From contig NZ_SSMQ01000074.1 in the NCBI RefSeq assembly GCF_005144585.1, positions 1 through 64,000 on the forward strand: a stretch of 64,000 nucleotides of DNA, written 5' to 3'. The notes below the pieces were generated by a model. That model was not told the origin of the DNA. It worked only from the letters and a program-made list of their open reading frames with translations, and made no database searches. The position numbers were made by a program, and so were the translations under genes. Position 1 is the stretch's first letter; every line of letters starts with the position of its first letter. Positions 7,658 to 24,390 of this stretch are shown one piece after another. This stretch comes from Polyangium fumosum (GTDB taxonomy: Bacteria > Myxococcota_A > Polyangia > Polyangiales > Polyangiaceae).

Positions 7658-8325
7658 GTTTGCAAGGACGAACCGCGCTCCTCGCGGGCGCGACGGGCCT
7701 CGTTGGCCGGAGCTGCCTCGAGCGCTTGCTCGAACACCCGGCGTATGCGCGTGTCATCGTGCTCGTGCGCAGGCCGACCGGAATCAACCACGACAAACTG
7801 CAGGAGATCCGCGCTGATTTCGACGCGCTTGAAGGCGTCTCGTCGTTGCCCGCCGTGGATGACGTATTCATCACGCTTGGTACGACCATCAAGGCGGCAG
7901 GATCACGACCGGCATTTGCCAAGGTCGATCACGATTATGTGGTCTCTGTCGCGAAGCTCGGAAAACGTGCGGGAGCCCGCCGGCTTTCGCTCGTGTCCAG
8001 CATCGGAGCGGATCGCACCTCGATGAATTTTTATCTGCGTGTCAAAGGCGAGGCTGAGCGCGACATCAGCGATCTCGGATACGAATGCGTCGATATCCTG
8101 CGCCCGAGCATGCTCCTGGGCGATCGCACCGAGCACAGGGCGGGGGAGGCGTTCGCTACCCCCATCCTGCGCGGCGTGAGCGGGGCCATGATCGGTCCTT
8201 TGCGTGTGTATCGCCCGATTGAGGCGCGCGACGTCGCGGCGGCGATGGTGGCAGGCTTGGTGTCCGATGCCACGGCAGGCGTGCGTATCCGCACGTTCGA
8301 CGACATTCGCCAACTCGCGTCGTAG
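7654..8325 (+). CDS. NAD(P)-binding SDR-type oxidoreductase (HTATIP2/YbjT-like)
   Basis: The protein is 223 residues. ATG 7654 overlaps the stop of the HEAT gene by 4 bases. The N-terminal Rossmann motif is AGATGLVGRSCLERLL. A DVFITLGTT strand, SLVSSIGAD and YLRVKGEAERDI follow, which correspond to the Ser and Tyr-xxx-Lys-like positions of atypical extended SDRs. CVDILRPSMLLGDR is typical of the NAD(P)H-binding subfamily that includes HTATIP2 and YbjT. The substrate cannot be told from sequence. Coupling to an exported HEAT protein is odd for a cytoplasmic enzyme. Confidence 0.75.
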   Translation: MSLQGRTALLAGATGLVGRSCLERLLEHPAYARVIVLVRRPTGINHDKLQEIRADFDALEGVSSLPAVDDVFITLGTTIKAAGSRPAFAKVDHDYVVSVAKLGKRAGARRLSLVSSIGADRTSMNFYLRVKGEAERDISDLGYECVDILRPSMLLGDRTEHRAGEAFATPILRGVSGAMIGPLRVYRPIEARDVAAAMVAGLVSDATAGVRIRTFDDIRQLAS

Positions 8326-8340
8326 CAGCAAAAAACAGCC

Positions 8341-8359
8341 TGGTTGTCCGGGCCAACCA
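8341..8359 (+). terminator. possible terminator after the oxidoreductase gene
   Basis: TGGTTG pairs with CAACCA around a 7-base loop, 16 bases after the stop at 8325. Further on, CGGG-TTTTT-CCCG at about 8377-8390 forms another small hairpin with a T-run. Both are weak; the position at the end of the operon is the main support. Confidence 0.35.
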
Positions 8360-8538
8360 TGGGCGCTCGAACGGGTTTTTCCCGGTCGTTGGACCGCACA
8401 CGATCGACAAGCACGAATTCCACAGGGGCATAAGGGTGTGCCCTACGCCGGAACCGGTGAGCGCCGGATTTCGCCAAAGGGGGCCCTCGGTAGGATGCAA
8501 TCTGTTGCGGGCGGCGCGTCGTCGTCCCAGGGGATGCC

Positions 8539-14973
<6,435 letters not shown>

Positions 14974-15004
14974 GCCGCGTCCATCACGCGGAGGAGAGAG
15001 CGGC

Positions 15005-17104
<2,100 letters not shown>

Positions 17105-17120
17105 CGGCGAGCCCGGATGA

Positions 17121-17564
17121 ATGGCGATGGGGGACCAGCAGGATCGCGGTTCGAAGCCGGATGGAGGCCTCAGGACGTCCTCGGGGCCCATTCCGACGGA
17201 GCTCGTGCAGTTCATCCAGGAGCACGTCTCGTCGCTCGAACAGCTCGAGGTAATGTTTCTTTTGCGGGACACGGCGGCGCGGGAATGGCGCGCCGAGGAG
17301 GTGAGCCGCGAGCTCGGATCGAGCTTGATGTCGATTGGGCGCCGCCTCGAGCACCTCGCGGAGGCGCGTTTCGTCAAGGTTCGCCCTACCGAGCGCGGGC
17401 CCGTGTACCAGCACGGCCCCGAATCCGAAGAGATCGCGGCGCTGATCGACGCGGCGGCGAAGCTCTACAAGGAGAGGCGGCTCGCGGTGATCGATCTCGT
17501 CTATGGGCGTCCCGAGAGTGATTTGCGCGCGTTTTCGGACGCGTTCATGCTGAAGAAGAAGTGA
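17121..17564 (+). CDS. winged-helix transcriptional regulator-like protein
   Basis: The protein is 147 residues; ATG 17121 or ATG 17127 could be the start (only GGA upstream). A helix-turn-helix-like core (WRAEEVSRELGSSLMSIGRRLEHLAEARFVKVRPTERG) is followed by a helical C-terminus ending in Met-Leu-Lys-Lys-Lys. It lies 16 bp after the second kinase and overlaps, or nearly touches, the next small membrane gene. A role as transcriptional output or co-regulator of the kinase pair is inferred from the neighbourhood; the family is not named. Confidence 0.65.
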   Translation: MAMGDQQDRGSKPDGGLRTSSGPIPTELVQFIQEHVSSLEQLEVMFLLRDTAAREWRAEEVSRELGSSLMSIGRRLEHLAEARFVKVRPTERGPVYQHGPESEEIAALIDAAAKLYKERRLAVIDLVYGRPESDLRAFSDAFMLKKK

Positions 17565-17572
17565 GGGCAAGC

Positions 17573-17836
17573 ATGATACCGGCCGTCGTGTACATTCTCT
17601 GCACGCTCACGAGCCTCGTCGCGATGACGCTGCTCCTGCGTGCCTATGCCGCGCGCAAGGTGCGCCTGTTGTTATGGAGCGGCCTCTGCTTCGCCGGGCT
17701 CGCCTTGAACAACGTGCTCCTGTTCGTCGATCTGATCATGATTCCGGAGCACGATCTCTCGACGGTGCGGCAAATTCCCGCCGTGATGGGCGTTTCGTTT
17801 CTCCTGTATGGTCTCGTGTACGATTTGCGCGATTGA
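17573..17836 (+). CDS. small DUF5985-like membrane protein 1
   Basis: ATG 17573 is preceded by GAGGGCAAGC. An in-frame GTG at 17561 overlaps the previous stop and is an alternative. This gives 87 residues with three hydrophobic helices (IPAVVYILCTLTSLVAMTLL, LLLWSGLCFAGLALNNVLLF, IPAVMGVSFLLYGLVYDL). The family is known only as a pair of small membrane proteins near signalling genes. It is adjacent to a second copy (17853). Confidence 0.7.
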   Translation: MIPAVVYILCTLTSLVAMTLLLRAYAARKVRLLLWSGLCFAGLALNNVLLFVDLIMIPEHDLSTVRQIPAVMGVSFLLYGLVYDLRD

Positions 17837-17852
17837 GGCGACGGGTGAGGCG

Positions 17853-18131
17853 ATGAACGATCTGATCAGCGGAGCCCTGATTCTCGGATTCCTGGTGATC
17901 GCGCTGTTTTTTTTGCGCTTCTGGCGCAGCACGCGGGATCGGCTTTTCGCCATTTTTGCGCTCTCGTTCTCGCTCATGGCCGTGAACCGGCTGATCCTGG
18001 CCATCGTGAAGCTGCCCGAGGACGATTACCCTTACGTGTACCTCGTGCGGCTCGTCGCGAACGCCCTCATCATTTACGCCGTGATCGACAAGAACCGCGC
18101 GCACAAGGCGACGCCTCGACCGATTCCCTGA
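17853..18131 (+). CDS. small DUF5985-like membrane protein 2
   Basis: ATG 17853 follows GGGTGAGGCG, giving 92 residues. Hydrophobic helices (LISGALILGFLVIALFFLRF, LFAIFALSFSLMAVNRLIL, YLVRLVANALIIYAVIDKN) resemble those of the preceding protein in spacing and sequence (a Leu/Phe/Ala-rich span, then an Asn in the second helix), so the pair probably arose by duplication. It is the last gene of the kinase operon. Both soluble kinases lack membrane anchors, so these proteins could provide the membrane-linked part, which is inference. Confidence 0.7.
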   Translation: MNDLISGALILGFLVIALFFLRFWRSTRDRLFAIFALSFSLMAVNRLILAIVKLPEDDYPYVYLVRLVANALIIYAVIDKNRAHKATPRPIP

Positions 18132-18198
18132 AGACGAGAGCGATTCACTCCGAGATCCACGGGCGGCGAAAGCGCGTGCTCTTCTTTGCTTCACGCCT

Positions 18199-19179
18199 TC
18201 AAGATGTGCCTCGGCGCAGAGGCGAGACGTGCTCGACATGGACGAAGTGGACCCGCGCGAGCGTCTCGTCGTCCAGGTGATCGAGCGCCTCCATTTCAAT
18301 GATTGTCGCGGACCCTCGACCGGCGATAAACCAGAGGAGCGGGAGGATCGGCCCGGCGCCGCAGGCGCAAAACCAGGGGTGCGAGGCTTCGAGGACGCCG
18401 AATCGCTCCCCCAGGACGACGGGGCGTTTCGCATGGTAAAGGTGCGTGCTGCCGGGCGGGATCGGGACGGGGATCTCCTCGCCCGCGACCGACTCCGCGT
18501 AGGACGGCGCCTCCAGATCTTGAAAGAGTGACGTATGGCAAAATCGCGTCCGGCGGTCACCACATGCCCGGCAGCGCATGGGCGCCGAGAGGAAGTCCGA
18601 CCCCCCGGGCGAGGGCGTTCGCGGCGTGGAGACGAGCGGTAGGAACGCGTGTTCTCGATATGCGGCAGCGAGGATCCGCCGGCGCTCCTCGGGCGTTCCG
18701 TCCTTCAGGGCCTTCGACCCTTGCGCGTGCTCCGAGAGCGGGACGAGACCCGGCGGAATCAGCTCGGAGAAATGAACGCCGACGAGCGCGTCCTCGCGTG
18801 AGAGGAGCTCCGCTTCGACGCCGATGAGGCGGACGTCGGCGTGGTCGCCGTCCGCGCAGAGGTCGAAGCGGAGCTCCGGCGCGACGAACGCGGCACAGGA
18901 GCAATAAAACGACTGATCTTCGAGGAGGGCCACGAGCGGCGTACCACGCTGCCACGGCGCGAGCGCGATCCAATCGTCGTCCCAGCCCTCACGGCCTGCG
19001 CGTTTTTCGAAGTGCTCGACCGAGAGGTGCGCCCGGATCGGCGCGCCTCCGATCTCGAATGTCCCGCCGGGGCGCTCGTCGTAGTCGGGCTCGAACAGCT
19101 TCGTTTGAAAGCCGCGATCGTGCTGCGCGCCGCACGCGGGACAAGACACCTTTGCGAGGACTTCGTCGAAGGCTCCCAT
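18199..19179 (-). CDS. Cys-rich protein with two related zinc-ribbon-like halves
   Basis: The protein is 326 residues, soluble and acidic. The first half opens with CPACGAQHDRGFQTKLFEP. The second (about 195 on) has CRACGDRRTRFCHTSLFQD and a CACGAGP motif, and the two halves share the 'C-x2-C-G … TxLF' pattern, suggesting an internal duplication. Single Cys pairs (FYCSCAAF, WFCACGAG) sit before matching positions in each half. Zinc binding is inferred. It is third in the operon with the MoxR ATPase and VWA genes (9-bp gap). No family is recognised. Confidence 0.6.
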   Translation of the reverse strand: MGAFDEVLAKVSCPACGAQHDRGFQTKLFEPDYDERPGGTFEIGGAPIRAHLSVEHFEKRAGREGWDDDWIALAPWQRGTPLVALLEDQSFYCSCAAFVAPELRFDLCADGDHADVRLIGVEAELLSREDALVGVHFSELIPPGLVPLSEHAQGSKALKDGTPEERRRILAAAYREHAFLPLVSTPRTPSPGGSDFLSAPMRCRACGDRRTRFCHTSLFQDLEAPSYAESVAGEEIPVPIPPGSTHLYHAKRPVVLGERFGVLEASHPWFCACGAGPILPLLWFIAGRGSATIIEMEALDHLDDETLARVHFVHVEHVSPLRRGTS

Positions 19180-19188
19180 CTCGGCACC

Positions 19189-20394
19189 CTATCCGCGCGC
19201 GCGGCGGCGCTCCAGGATCGCACGTTCGCCCCACGGGCACGCGAAATTCTGCGGCTTCGTGAGGATCCAGAGCGTCGGCACGGGCGGCGGCTCCTCGGGG
19301 AAGGGGCCCTCGCCGTCCGTGAAATACACGATTCCGTCGGGCGCGTGCGGGCGCCAAAAACGCTCGGCGAAGACCTTGCGGAGATCCGTGCCGCCGCGCC
19401 CCTGCACGTCCTCGATCGCGCCCGTGAATGGATAGACGCGCTGGATCTCGCAGTCGCATTCGACGACCGTGAGGCGGGCCTCCTCGGCGAGGAGCGTGAG
19501 CTGCTTTGCGATCTCGGCGAGCTCGGCATCCGTCATGCTCATCGACGTATCAATCGTCACGAGCACGCGCGGCCGCGCCATCGCCCGCGGCGACCACGCG
19601 CGCCCCGGCACTTCGCCGATGCGCGAAGGGAAACGCCGGCTTGGCCGCGCGAACGTGCCGACGGGCGTGCGCCGCCGCGACGTGAACATGCGCAGCGCCG
19701 TTTTCCAATCGACGAAACATTCGGGCGGCCCGAGCACGCCGTCGAGCTCCGCGAGTAGCCTCCCCGGCTCCTTTCCCGCGAGCAACTTGCGCTCGGGTGG
19801 GCCCTCCGGCCCGACGTCGCCCGCGGTCTCCATGGCCCGCGCCACGAGCATCCGGGCTTGTTCGACCGATCCGGGCGCGCCCGCCGCGCGCCGAAGCAAT
19901 CTGTGCTCGTCGACGCTCTCGCCGCCCGGCGCGTGTTTCGCCGTGAGTTTGCCAGCCCGCGCCGCTTCGAGCAGTCTTTCGTAGCGCTCCAGGCTGCTCT
20001 GGCCCGCGCGAATGCCGAAGCCCGTGTATTTTTGCCACGTGATCGGGTCGGGCAGGGGCTCCTCGATGAACTCGTTCGCGCTCATTTCGAGCGCCAGTTC
20101 GAGGAGCTCCGGCTCGGCCGGATCTGCGAATTTGGGGTGCGAGAGGTGCCCGAGCACCACGTGGTGCACCTCGTGCAGGAGCACGCCGCGCAGCCATTGC
20201 GGCTCGCGCAGGAACGACTCGACGTTCACGTGCAGGAAAAACCGCCCTTCGTGGAGCGAGACGGCCATCCGTTTCACCGACGGATCGGCGACCGGCACCA
20301 TGTTCGCAAGGGCGGCCGCATAATACGGGTACCGCCGCGCGAAATCGCTCGTTTGCACGAAATCGTCGAGGAAGGCGCGGACGGGATCGACCAT
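19189..20394 (-). CDS. VWA-like metallopeptidase-domain protein (DUF2201-type) partner of MoxR
   Basis: ATG 20394 gives 401 residues. The N-terminal part has a zincin motif (LLHEVHHVVLGH, H74-E75-x-x-H78), and a third ligand may lie in the helix near NEFIEEP. A linker follows, then a VWA-like domain in the last third (VTIDTSMSMTDAELAEIAKQL, ending with DGIVYFTDGEG and TLWILTKPQ). The MIDAS-like DTSMS is present. The family always travels with MoxR ATPases and is thought to act in complex assembly or metal insertion. It lies 14 bp downstream of the MoxR gene, and a Cys-rich protein follows. Confidence 0.85.
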   Translation of the reverse strand: MVDPVRAFLDDFVQTSDFARRYPYYAAALANMVPVADPSVKRMAVSLHEGRFFLHVNVESFLREPQWLRGVLLHEVHHVVLGHLSHPKFADPAEPELLELALEMSANEFIEEPLPDPITWQKYTGFGIRAGQSSLERYERLLEAARAGKLTAKHAPGGESVDEHRLLRRAAGAPGSVEQARMLVARAMETAGDVGPEGPPERKLLAGKEPGRLLAELDGVLGPPECFVDWKTALRMFTSRRRTPVGTFARPSRRFPSRIGEVPGRAWSPRAMARPRVLVTIDTSMSMTDAELAEIAKQLTLLAEEARLTVVECDCEIQRVYPFTGAIEDVQGRGGTDLRKVFAERFWRPHAPDGIVYFTDGEGPFPEEPPPVPTLWILTKPQNFACPWGERAILERRRARG

Positions 20395-20408
20395 GTGTAG
20401 TATTTCCG

Positions 20409-21767
20409 TCAACCGGGGCGGATGGGGGTGATGCCGAGGCGCTTGCACGTCGCCACGAGATCGAGCGCCCAGCGCTCGGGCAGCTCGGCGAGCAGCACGC
20501 CGAGGCTCGCGCGCACCACGTTGCTGCGCTTGACCTCCGCGAGCTTGGTTTGTCGTTCGAGGTGCGACGAGAGCGCCGTCACGGCGAGCCCCACGCGGTG
20601 CTGCTTCAAGGGATCGGCGGCCCACGCATGTAGCTTGCGCTGCGCCGGGCTATTCGCATAACGCTCGCAGAGTTCCTCGGGGCGGACCTCGAGGAGCGAG
20701 GTCGCCGTGGGGTTTCGTCCGAGCGCCTCGACGAGTTTGTCGCGCTGATCGCCGGGCAGATCCGCGAGCAGCGCCTCGAACGAGGCGAGCGTGATTTGCC
20801 GCTCGGCCGCGAGTACGCCGGCCTCGGGCCCTTCGAGCAGGCGCACGAGGCGCGTCGTGATCTCGTCGAGCCGATCGGTTTGTCCGGCCTCGGCAAAGCC
20901 TCGCACGGCGCGCGAGAGATCGGCGCGGCGATCGTAGTCGGCGAGCAGCGCGCGCACGTCGAAGGGCAGGCGGCTCGACCACACGCCGCGGCTCGAAACG
21001 ACGAGCTCGATCCACGACGTCGGCAAATACCCCGAGAGCGCATCGCGGAGGAGGCCCACGTTCTCGATTTCGTCGGGCCGCAGCGTCTTGAGCAGGTGCG
21101 AGACGTAGGTCCACGTCCGCGGCGGCACGTCGTCGAGCACGCGCTCGTGCGCCTGCGCGATCGCGATGACGCCCGGGTGCACGTCGTTCACCTGCGCCCA
21201 CGCGAGCCAGTTCGGGCGGTCGGCGCGCACGGGCAGGCTCAAAAAACGCGCTCGGAGCGCCTTGTCGAGCGGCGTCACGTGGTAGCCCTCGGTCTCGGGG
21301 TTGACGGCGGCGAAGCAGGCCCAGCCCGGCGGCAGCTCGTATCCGTGCAGGCGCCGCGCGCTGAGGAGCTGCAGGGCGGGCTGCTGGATGTAGCGCTCGG
21401 CGCGGTTCAGCTCTTCGAGCATCAGGATGCCCGCGCCGTCTTGCGGCAGGATGTCGGGCACGGCGTAACGCGTACGGCCCTCCTGAATGACGGGCAGGCC
21501 CACGAGGTCCGGCGGTTCGAGCAGCGACAGGTCGAGCACCACGTGGGAAATCCCGAGGCGATCGGCGAGCTTCTTGACGATGTCGCTCTTGCCGATGCCG
21601 GTTGGCCCTTCGAGCAGCACGGGGCGCCGCGCGCGATAGGCGAGCTCGAGCACGGCTTCGAGCCGGGGGCCGACGGGGATGTGCGCGGGGCGGCTTTCGA
21701 GGACGGGAGCGGAGGAAGGTTTTGCCACGGGATGCTTTCGGCTAGCACGTGCGCGGGCCGCTGCCAC
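20409..21767 (-). CDS. MoxR-family AAA+ ATPase
   Basis: The protein is 452 residues from a GTG at 21767; no in-frame ATG lies near, so a later GTG is possible. Walker A is GPTGIGKS (54-61). Walker B is ILMLEELNRA. Sensor-like segments are FAAVNPETEGYHVTPLDKALRARF. A long helical C-terminal part (about 240-452) has no known domain. MoxR ATPases remodel or insert cofactors into partners. Operon order (ATPase, VWA-metallopeptidase, Cys-rich protein) supports a three-part chaperone system. Confidence 0.9.
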   Translation of the reverse strand: MAAARARASRKHPVAKPSSAPVLESRPAHIPVGPRLEAVLELAYRARRPVLLEGPTGIGKSDIVKKLADRLGISHVVLDLSLLEPPDLVGLPVIQEGRTRYAVPDILPQDGAGILMLEELNRAERYIQQPALQLLSARRLHGYELPPGWACFAAVNPETEGYHVTPLDKALRARFLSLPVRADRPNWLAWAQVNDVHPGVIAIAQAHERVLDDVPPRTWTYVSHLLKTLRPDEIENVGLLRDALSGYLPTSWIELVVSSRGVWSSRLPFDVRALLADYDRRADLSRAVRGFAEAGQTDRLDEITTRLVRLLEGPEAGVLAAERQITLASFEALLADLPGDQRDKLVEALGRNPTATSLLEVRPEELCERYANSPAQRKLHAWAADPLKQHRVGLAVTALSSHLERQTKLAEVKRSNVVRASLGVLLAELPERWALDLVATCKRLGITPIRPG

Positions 21768-21888
21768 GCCCCTTCCAAGCGTGTCGTGCCGCGAGACATC
21801 GACCCTTGCGCCTCGATACCGGTTTCCTTATCCTCTCGGCTCGCGCATGTGGGGCGCGCGAGCCGCCCCGTCCACGCCGGAGAGAGCC

Positions 21889-23322
21889 ATGACGACGTCC
21901 ATGACTTCGAGCGCCGAGAGCCCCGCGCCGCCGCCTTATCTGTCGGGCAACTACGCGCCCGTCGATCGCGAGATCACGGCGCACGATCTGCCCGTGATCG
22001 GCGAGATTCCGCGAGACCTCGCGGGCGTGTTCGTGCGCAACGGCTCGAACCCGCGATTCCGCCAGAAGGGCCGGTACCACTGGTTCGACGGCGACGGCAT
22101 GATCCACGCGCTCCGCTTCGAGGACGGTCGCGCGCGTTATGCGAACCGCTGGGTGCGCACGTGGGCGTTCGTGGAGGAGGAGAAGGCGGGCGCGTCGCTC
22201 TGGACGGGCGTCACCGAGCGGCCGGATTTCACGAATCCGCGCGGGCCTTTCAAGGACACGTCGAACACCGACCTCGTGTTTCACGGGGGCCGGTTGTATT
22301 CGCTCTGGTGGCTCGGCGGCGCGGCGTACGTCGTGCATCCGGCTTCGCTCGACACGTGCGGCACGGAGACGTGGGGCGGCAAGATGCCCACGATCTCGGC
22401 GCACCCCAAGGTCGACGCGGTCACGGGCGAGCTCATGCTCTTCGATTACAAGCCCTTCCCGCCGTACCTCACGTACGCCGTCGTCTCGCCCGCGGGCGAG
22501 CTCGTGCACAAGACCGAGATCGACCTGCCCGGGCCGCGCCTCCAGCACGATCTCGCGATCACCGAGCATTTTACCATCTTCTTCGACATGTCGATGCAAT
22601 GGGACCCGCAGCTCCTCGCCGTCGGCAAGACGAAAGTGAAATATTTTCGGGACAAACCTGCGCGCATCGGCGTGCTGCCGCGCCACGCGCCGGGCTCCGA
22701 GATTCGCTGGTTCGAGACCGATCCGTTTTACATGTACCACACCATCAATGCGTGGGAGGAGGGGGATCGGATCGTGCTCGTCGGCTGCAAGATCGACGCG
22801 CCCGTGGCCGGGGATCCGCAAAACCCCGCGCGCGAGGTACCGACGATCGGGTTTTTGCGGCTCGAACCGAACCTGTATCGGTGGGAGCTCGATACGAAGA
22901 CGGGCGCCGTGAAGGAGTCGCGCCTCGACGACGTGCTCACGGAGTTTCCGCGCATGGATAACCGCGCGCTCGGCCGGAAGACGCGGTACAGCTACAACCC
23001 GCGGCTTCACGCGTCCGCGCCGACGCTGCTCTTCGACGGCGTGATCAAATACGATTACGAGGCGGGGACGAGCACGGCATTTTCGTATCCGGCGGGCCGC
23101 TTCGGCAGCGAGGTCGTATTCGCGCCACGCGTGGGCTCGAAGGGCGAGGACGACGGGTACCTCGTGACGTTCGTCGTCGACGAGGCGAGCGGCGAGAGCG
23201 AGGCATACGTGCTCGACGCGAAAGACGTCACCCGGGCCCCTCTCGCGCGGGTCAAACTCCCGCAGCGCGTGCCGACCGGGTATCACGCGTGGTGGGTGCC
23301 GGGATCGGACCTTCCGGCGTGA
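21889..23322 (+). CDS. carotenoid cleavage oxygenase (RPE65/CCD family)
   Basis: ATG 21889 (after GGAGAGAGCC; ATG 21901 also possible) gives 477 residues, typical for the family. The four iron-binding His are visible in order: H172 (TISAHPK), H220 (LQHDLAITEH), H284 (MYHTINAWE) and H466 (TGYHAWWVPG). The second-sphere pattern GVFVRNGSNPRF … YHWFDGDGMIHALRF is diagnostic. There is no signal peptide, so it is cytoplasmic. It cleaves carotenoid or stilbene-like double bonds; the substrate is not readable. It is divergent from the MoxR gene and convergent with the pentaheme gene. Confidence 0.95.
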   Translation: MTTSMTSSAESPAPPPYLSGNYAPVDREITAHDLPVIGEIPRDLAGVFVRNGSNPRFRQKGRYHWFDGDGMIHALRFEDGRARYANRWVRTWAFVEEEKAGASLWTGVTERPDFTNPRGPFKDTSNTDLVFHGGRLYSLWWLGGAAYVVHPASLDTCGTETWGGKMPTISAHPKVDAVTGELMLFDYKPFPPYLTYAVVSPAGELVHKTEIDLPGPRLQHDLAITEHFTIFFDMSMQWDPQLLAVGKTKVKYFRDKPARIGVLPRHAPGSEIRWFETDPFYMYHTINAWEEGDRIVLVGCKIDAPVAGDPQNPAREVPTIGFLRLEPNLYRWELDTKTGAVKESRLDDVLTEFPRMDNRALGRKTRYSYNPRLHASAPTLLFDGVIKYDYEAGTSTAFSYPAGRFGSEVVFAPRVGSKGEDDGYLVTFVVDEASGESEAYVLDAKDVTRAPLARVKLPQRVPTGYHAWWVPGSDLPA

Positions 23323-23325
23323 CGT

Positions 23326-24390
23326 TCAGGGCGGGGCGAGCGCGCCTTCCGCGAGCACGACCTCGCCCTCCACCACGGCGAGATCCGAGCTCTCTTCAAT
23401 CGGGTGCTCCACGCGCTCGTAGGTGACTTGCCACAGGATCGGCGCAGGTTTGGCCTTTTCGCCGAGCGAGAGCGTGATGACGGACGGCGCGCCGGGCATC
23501 ACGCGATCGTCGCCGGTGAGCACTTTTATGGAGTGGCCGTCGCGCCCTTTGCCGCGGCCGAAGCGCCGCGAGAGGTAACGCGTATCCTCGGAGAGCACGT
23601 TTTGCTCCGGGCCCACCGCCTCGGCGCGGATGGTGAGGCGCCGAAAGAGATCCCCGGTGGGGAAGGCGTGTCCAAGGGCGAGGGGCTCGATACGTACCTC
23701 GACGGTGCCCGCGCCCGCGCGCGTGGCCGTGATGCGGGCCGCGGCGCGCAGGAGCGCGGGATCCCGCGAGGCCGAGAATACGTGGCTGCGGTGCTTCGAC
23801 GTGCCTTCGCCCACGAGGGGCATGTGGCATTCGGCGCAGCTCGCGCCGGCGAACGGCGAGGCCCGGTGCTCGCTCGCCGTCGTCTGCATGAAGAGCGGTG
23901 TGAAGCGGCGATCGGGGTCGGGAAAGGAAAACTCGTGGCAAGCCGCGCAGGCGGAGGCCGAGGCGAAGGCGGCCGCGCGCACGACCGGGTGCGGCGCGAT
24001 TCGTTGCGTCTCGCGCGGGGCGGCGAGCACGCGCGAGCTGTCGCCGTGGCACGAGGTGCAGGCGACGCCGAGGGCGCCGAGATCGGGCGGCGGATCCCGC
24101 ATGGGATCGGCCTCCGGCGCATGGCAGCCGCGGCAAAAGGGCAGGGGCTCGATCGCGAGGGCCCTTTGGTAGGCCGGATCGTCGTGGGCCTTTTTGTGCA
24201 GCGAGGCGCGCCATTCCGCGGCGATGTCCGCGTGGCAGCCCTCGCAACGCGCGTTCTCCTCGGCCGCGTGGGCCGTGCGGGCCGCGGGCGCGGGCCCCGG
24301 CATTCTCGTGGGCTCGGCCGATTCGGCGGCGGCGAACCCGAGGAGCCCCGAGGCGAGTGTGGCGAGGAGAATGATCCTTCCGGAGGTCAT
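23326..24390 (-). CDS. exported pentaheme c-type cytochrome
   Basis: ATG 24390 gives 354 residues with a signal peptide (ILLATLASGLLGFAAAESA). Five CxxCH heme sites are present: CEGCH (49-53), CRGCH (86-90), CTSCH (111-115), CAACH (148-152) and CAECH (185-189). Distal His/Met candidates are numerous (HKKAHDD, HRSH). A beta-rich C-terminal part (about 200-354) with GHAFPTGDLFRRL is typical of multiheme 'cytochrome c554-like' proteins. Its ATG overlaps the stop of the upstream lipoprotein gene (ATGA at 24387-24390). It probably carries electrons in the periplasm; the redox partner is unknown. Confidence 0.88.
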   Translation of the reverse strand: MTSGRIILLATLASGLLGFAAAESAEPTRMPGPAPAARTAHAAEENARCEGCHADIAAEWRASLHKKAHDDPAYQRALAIEPLPFCRGCHAPEADPMRDPPPDLGALGVACTSCHGDSSRVLAAPRETQRIAPHPVVRAAAFASASACAACHEFSFPDPDRRFTPLFMQTTASEHRASPFAGASCAECHMPLVGEGTSKHRSHVFSASRDPALLRAAARITATRAGAGTVEVRIEPLALGHAFPTGDLFRRLTIRAEAVGPEQNVLSEDTRYLSRRFGRGKGRDGHSIKVLTGDDRVMPGAPSVITLSLGEKAKPAPILWQVTYERVEHPIEESSDLAVVEGEVVLAEGALAPP

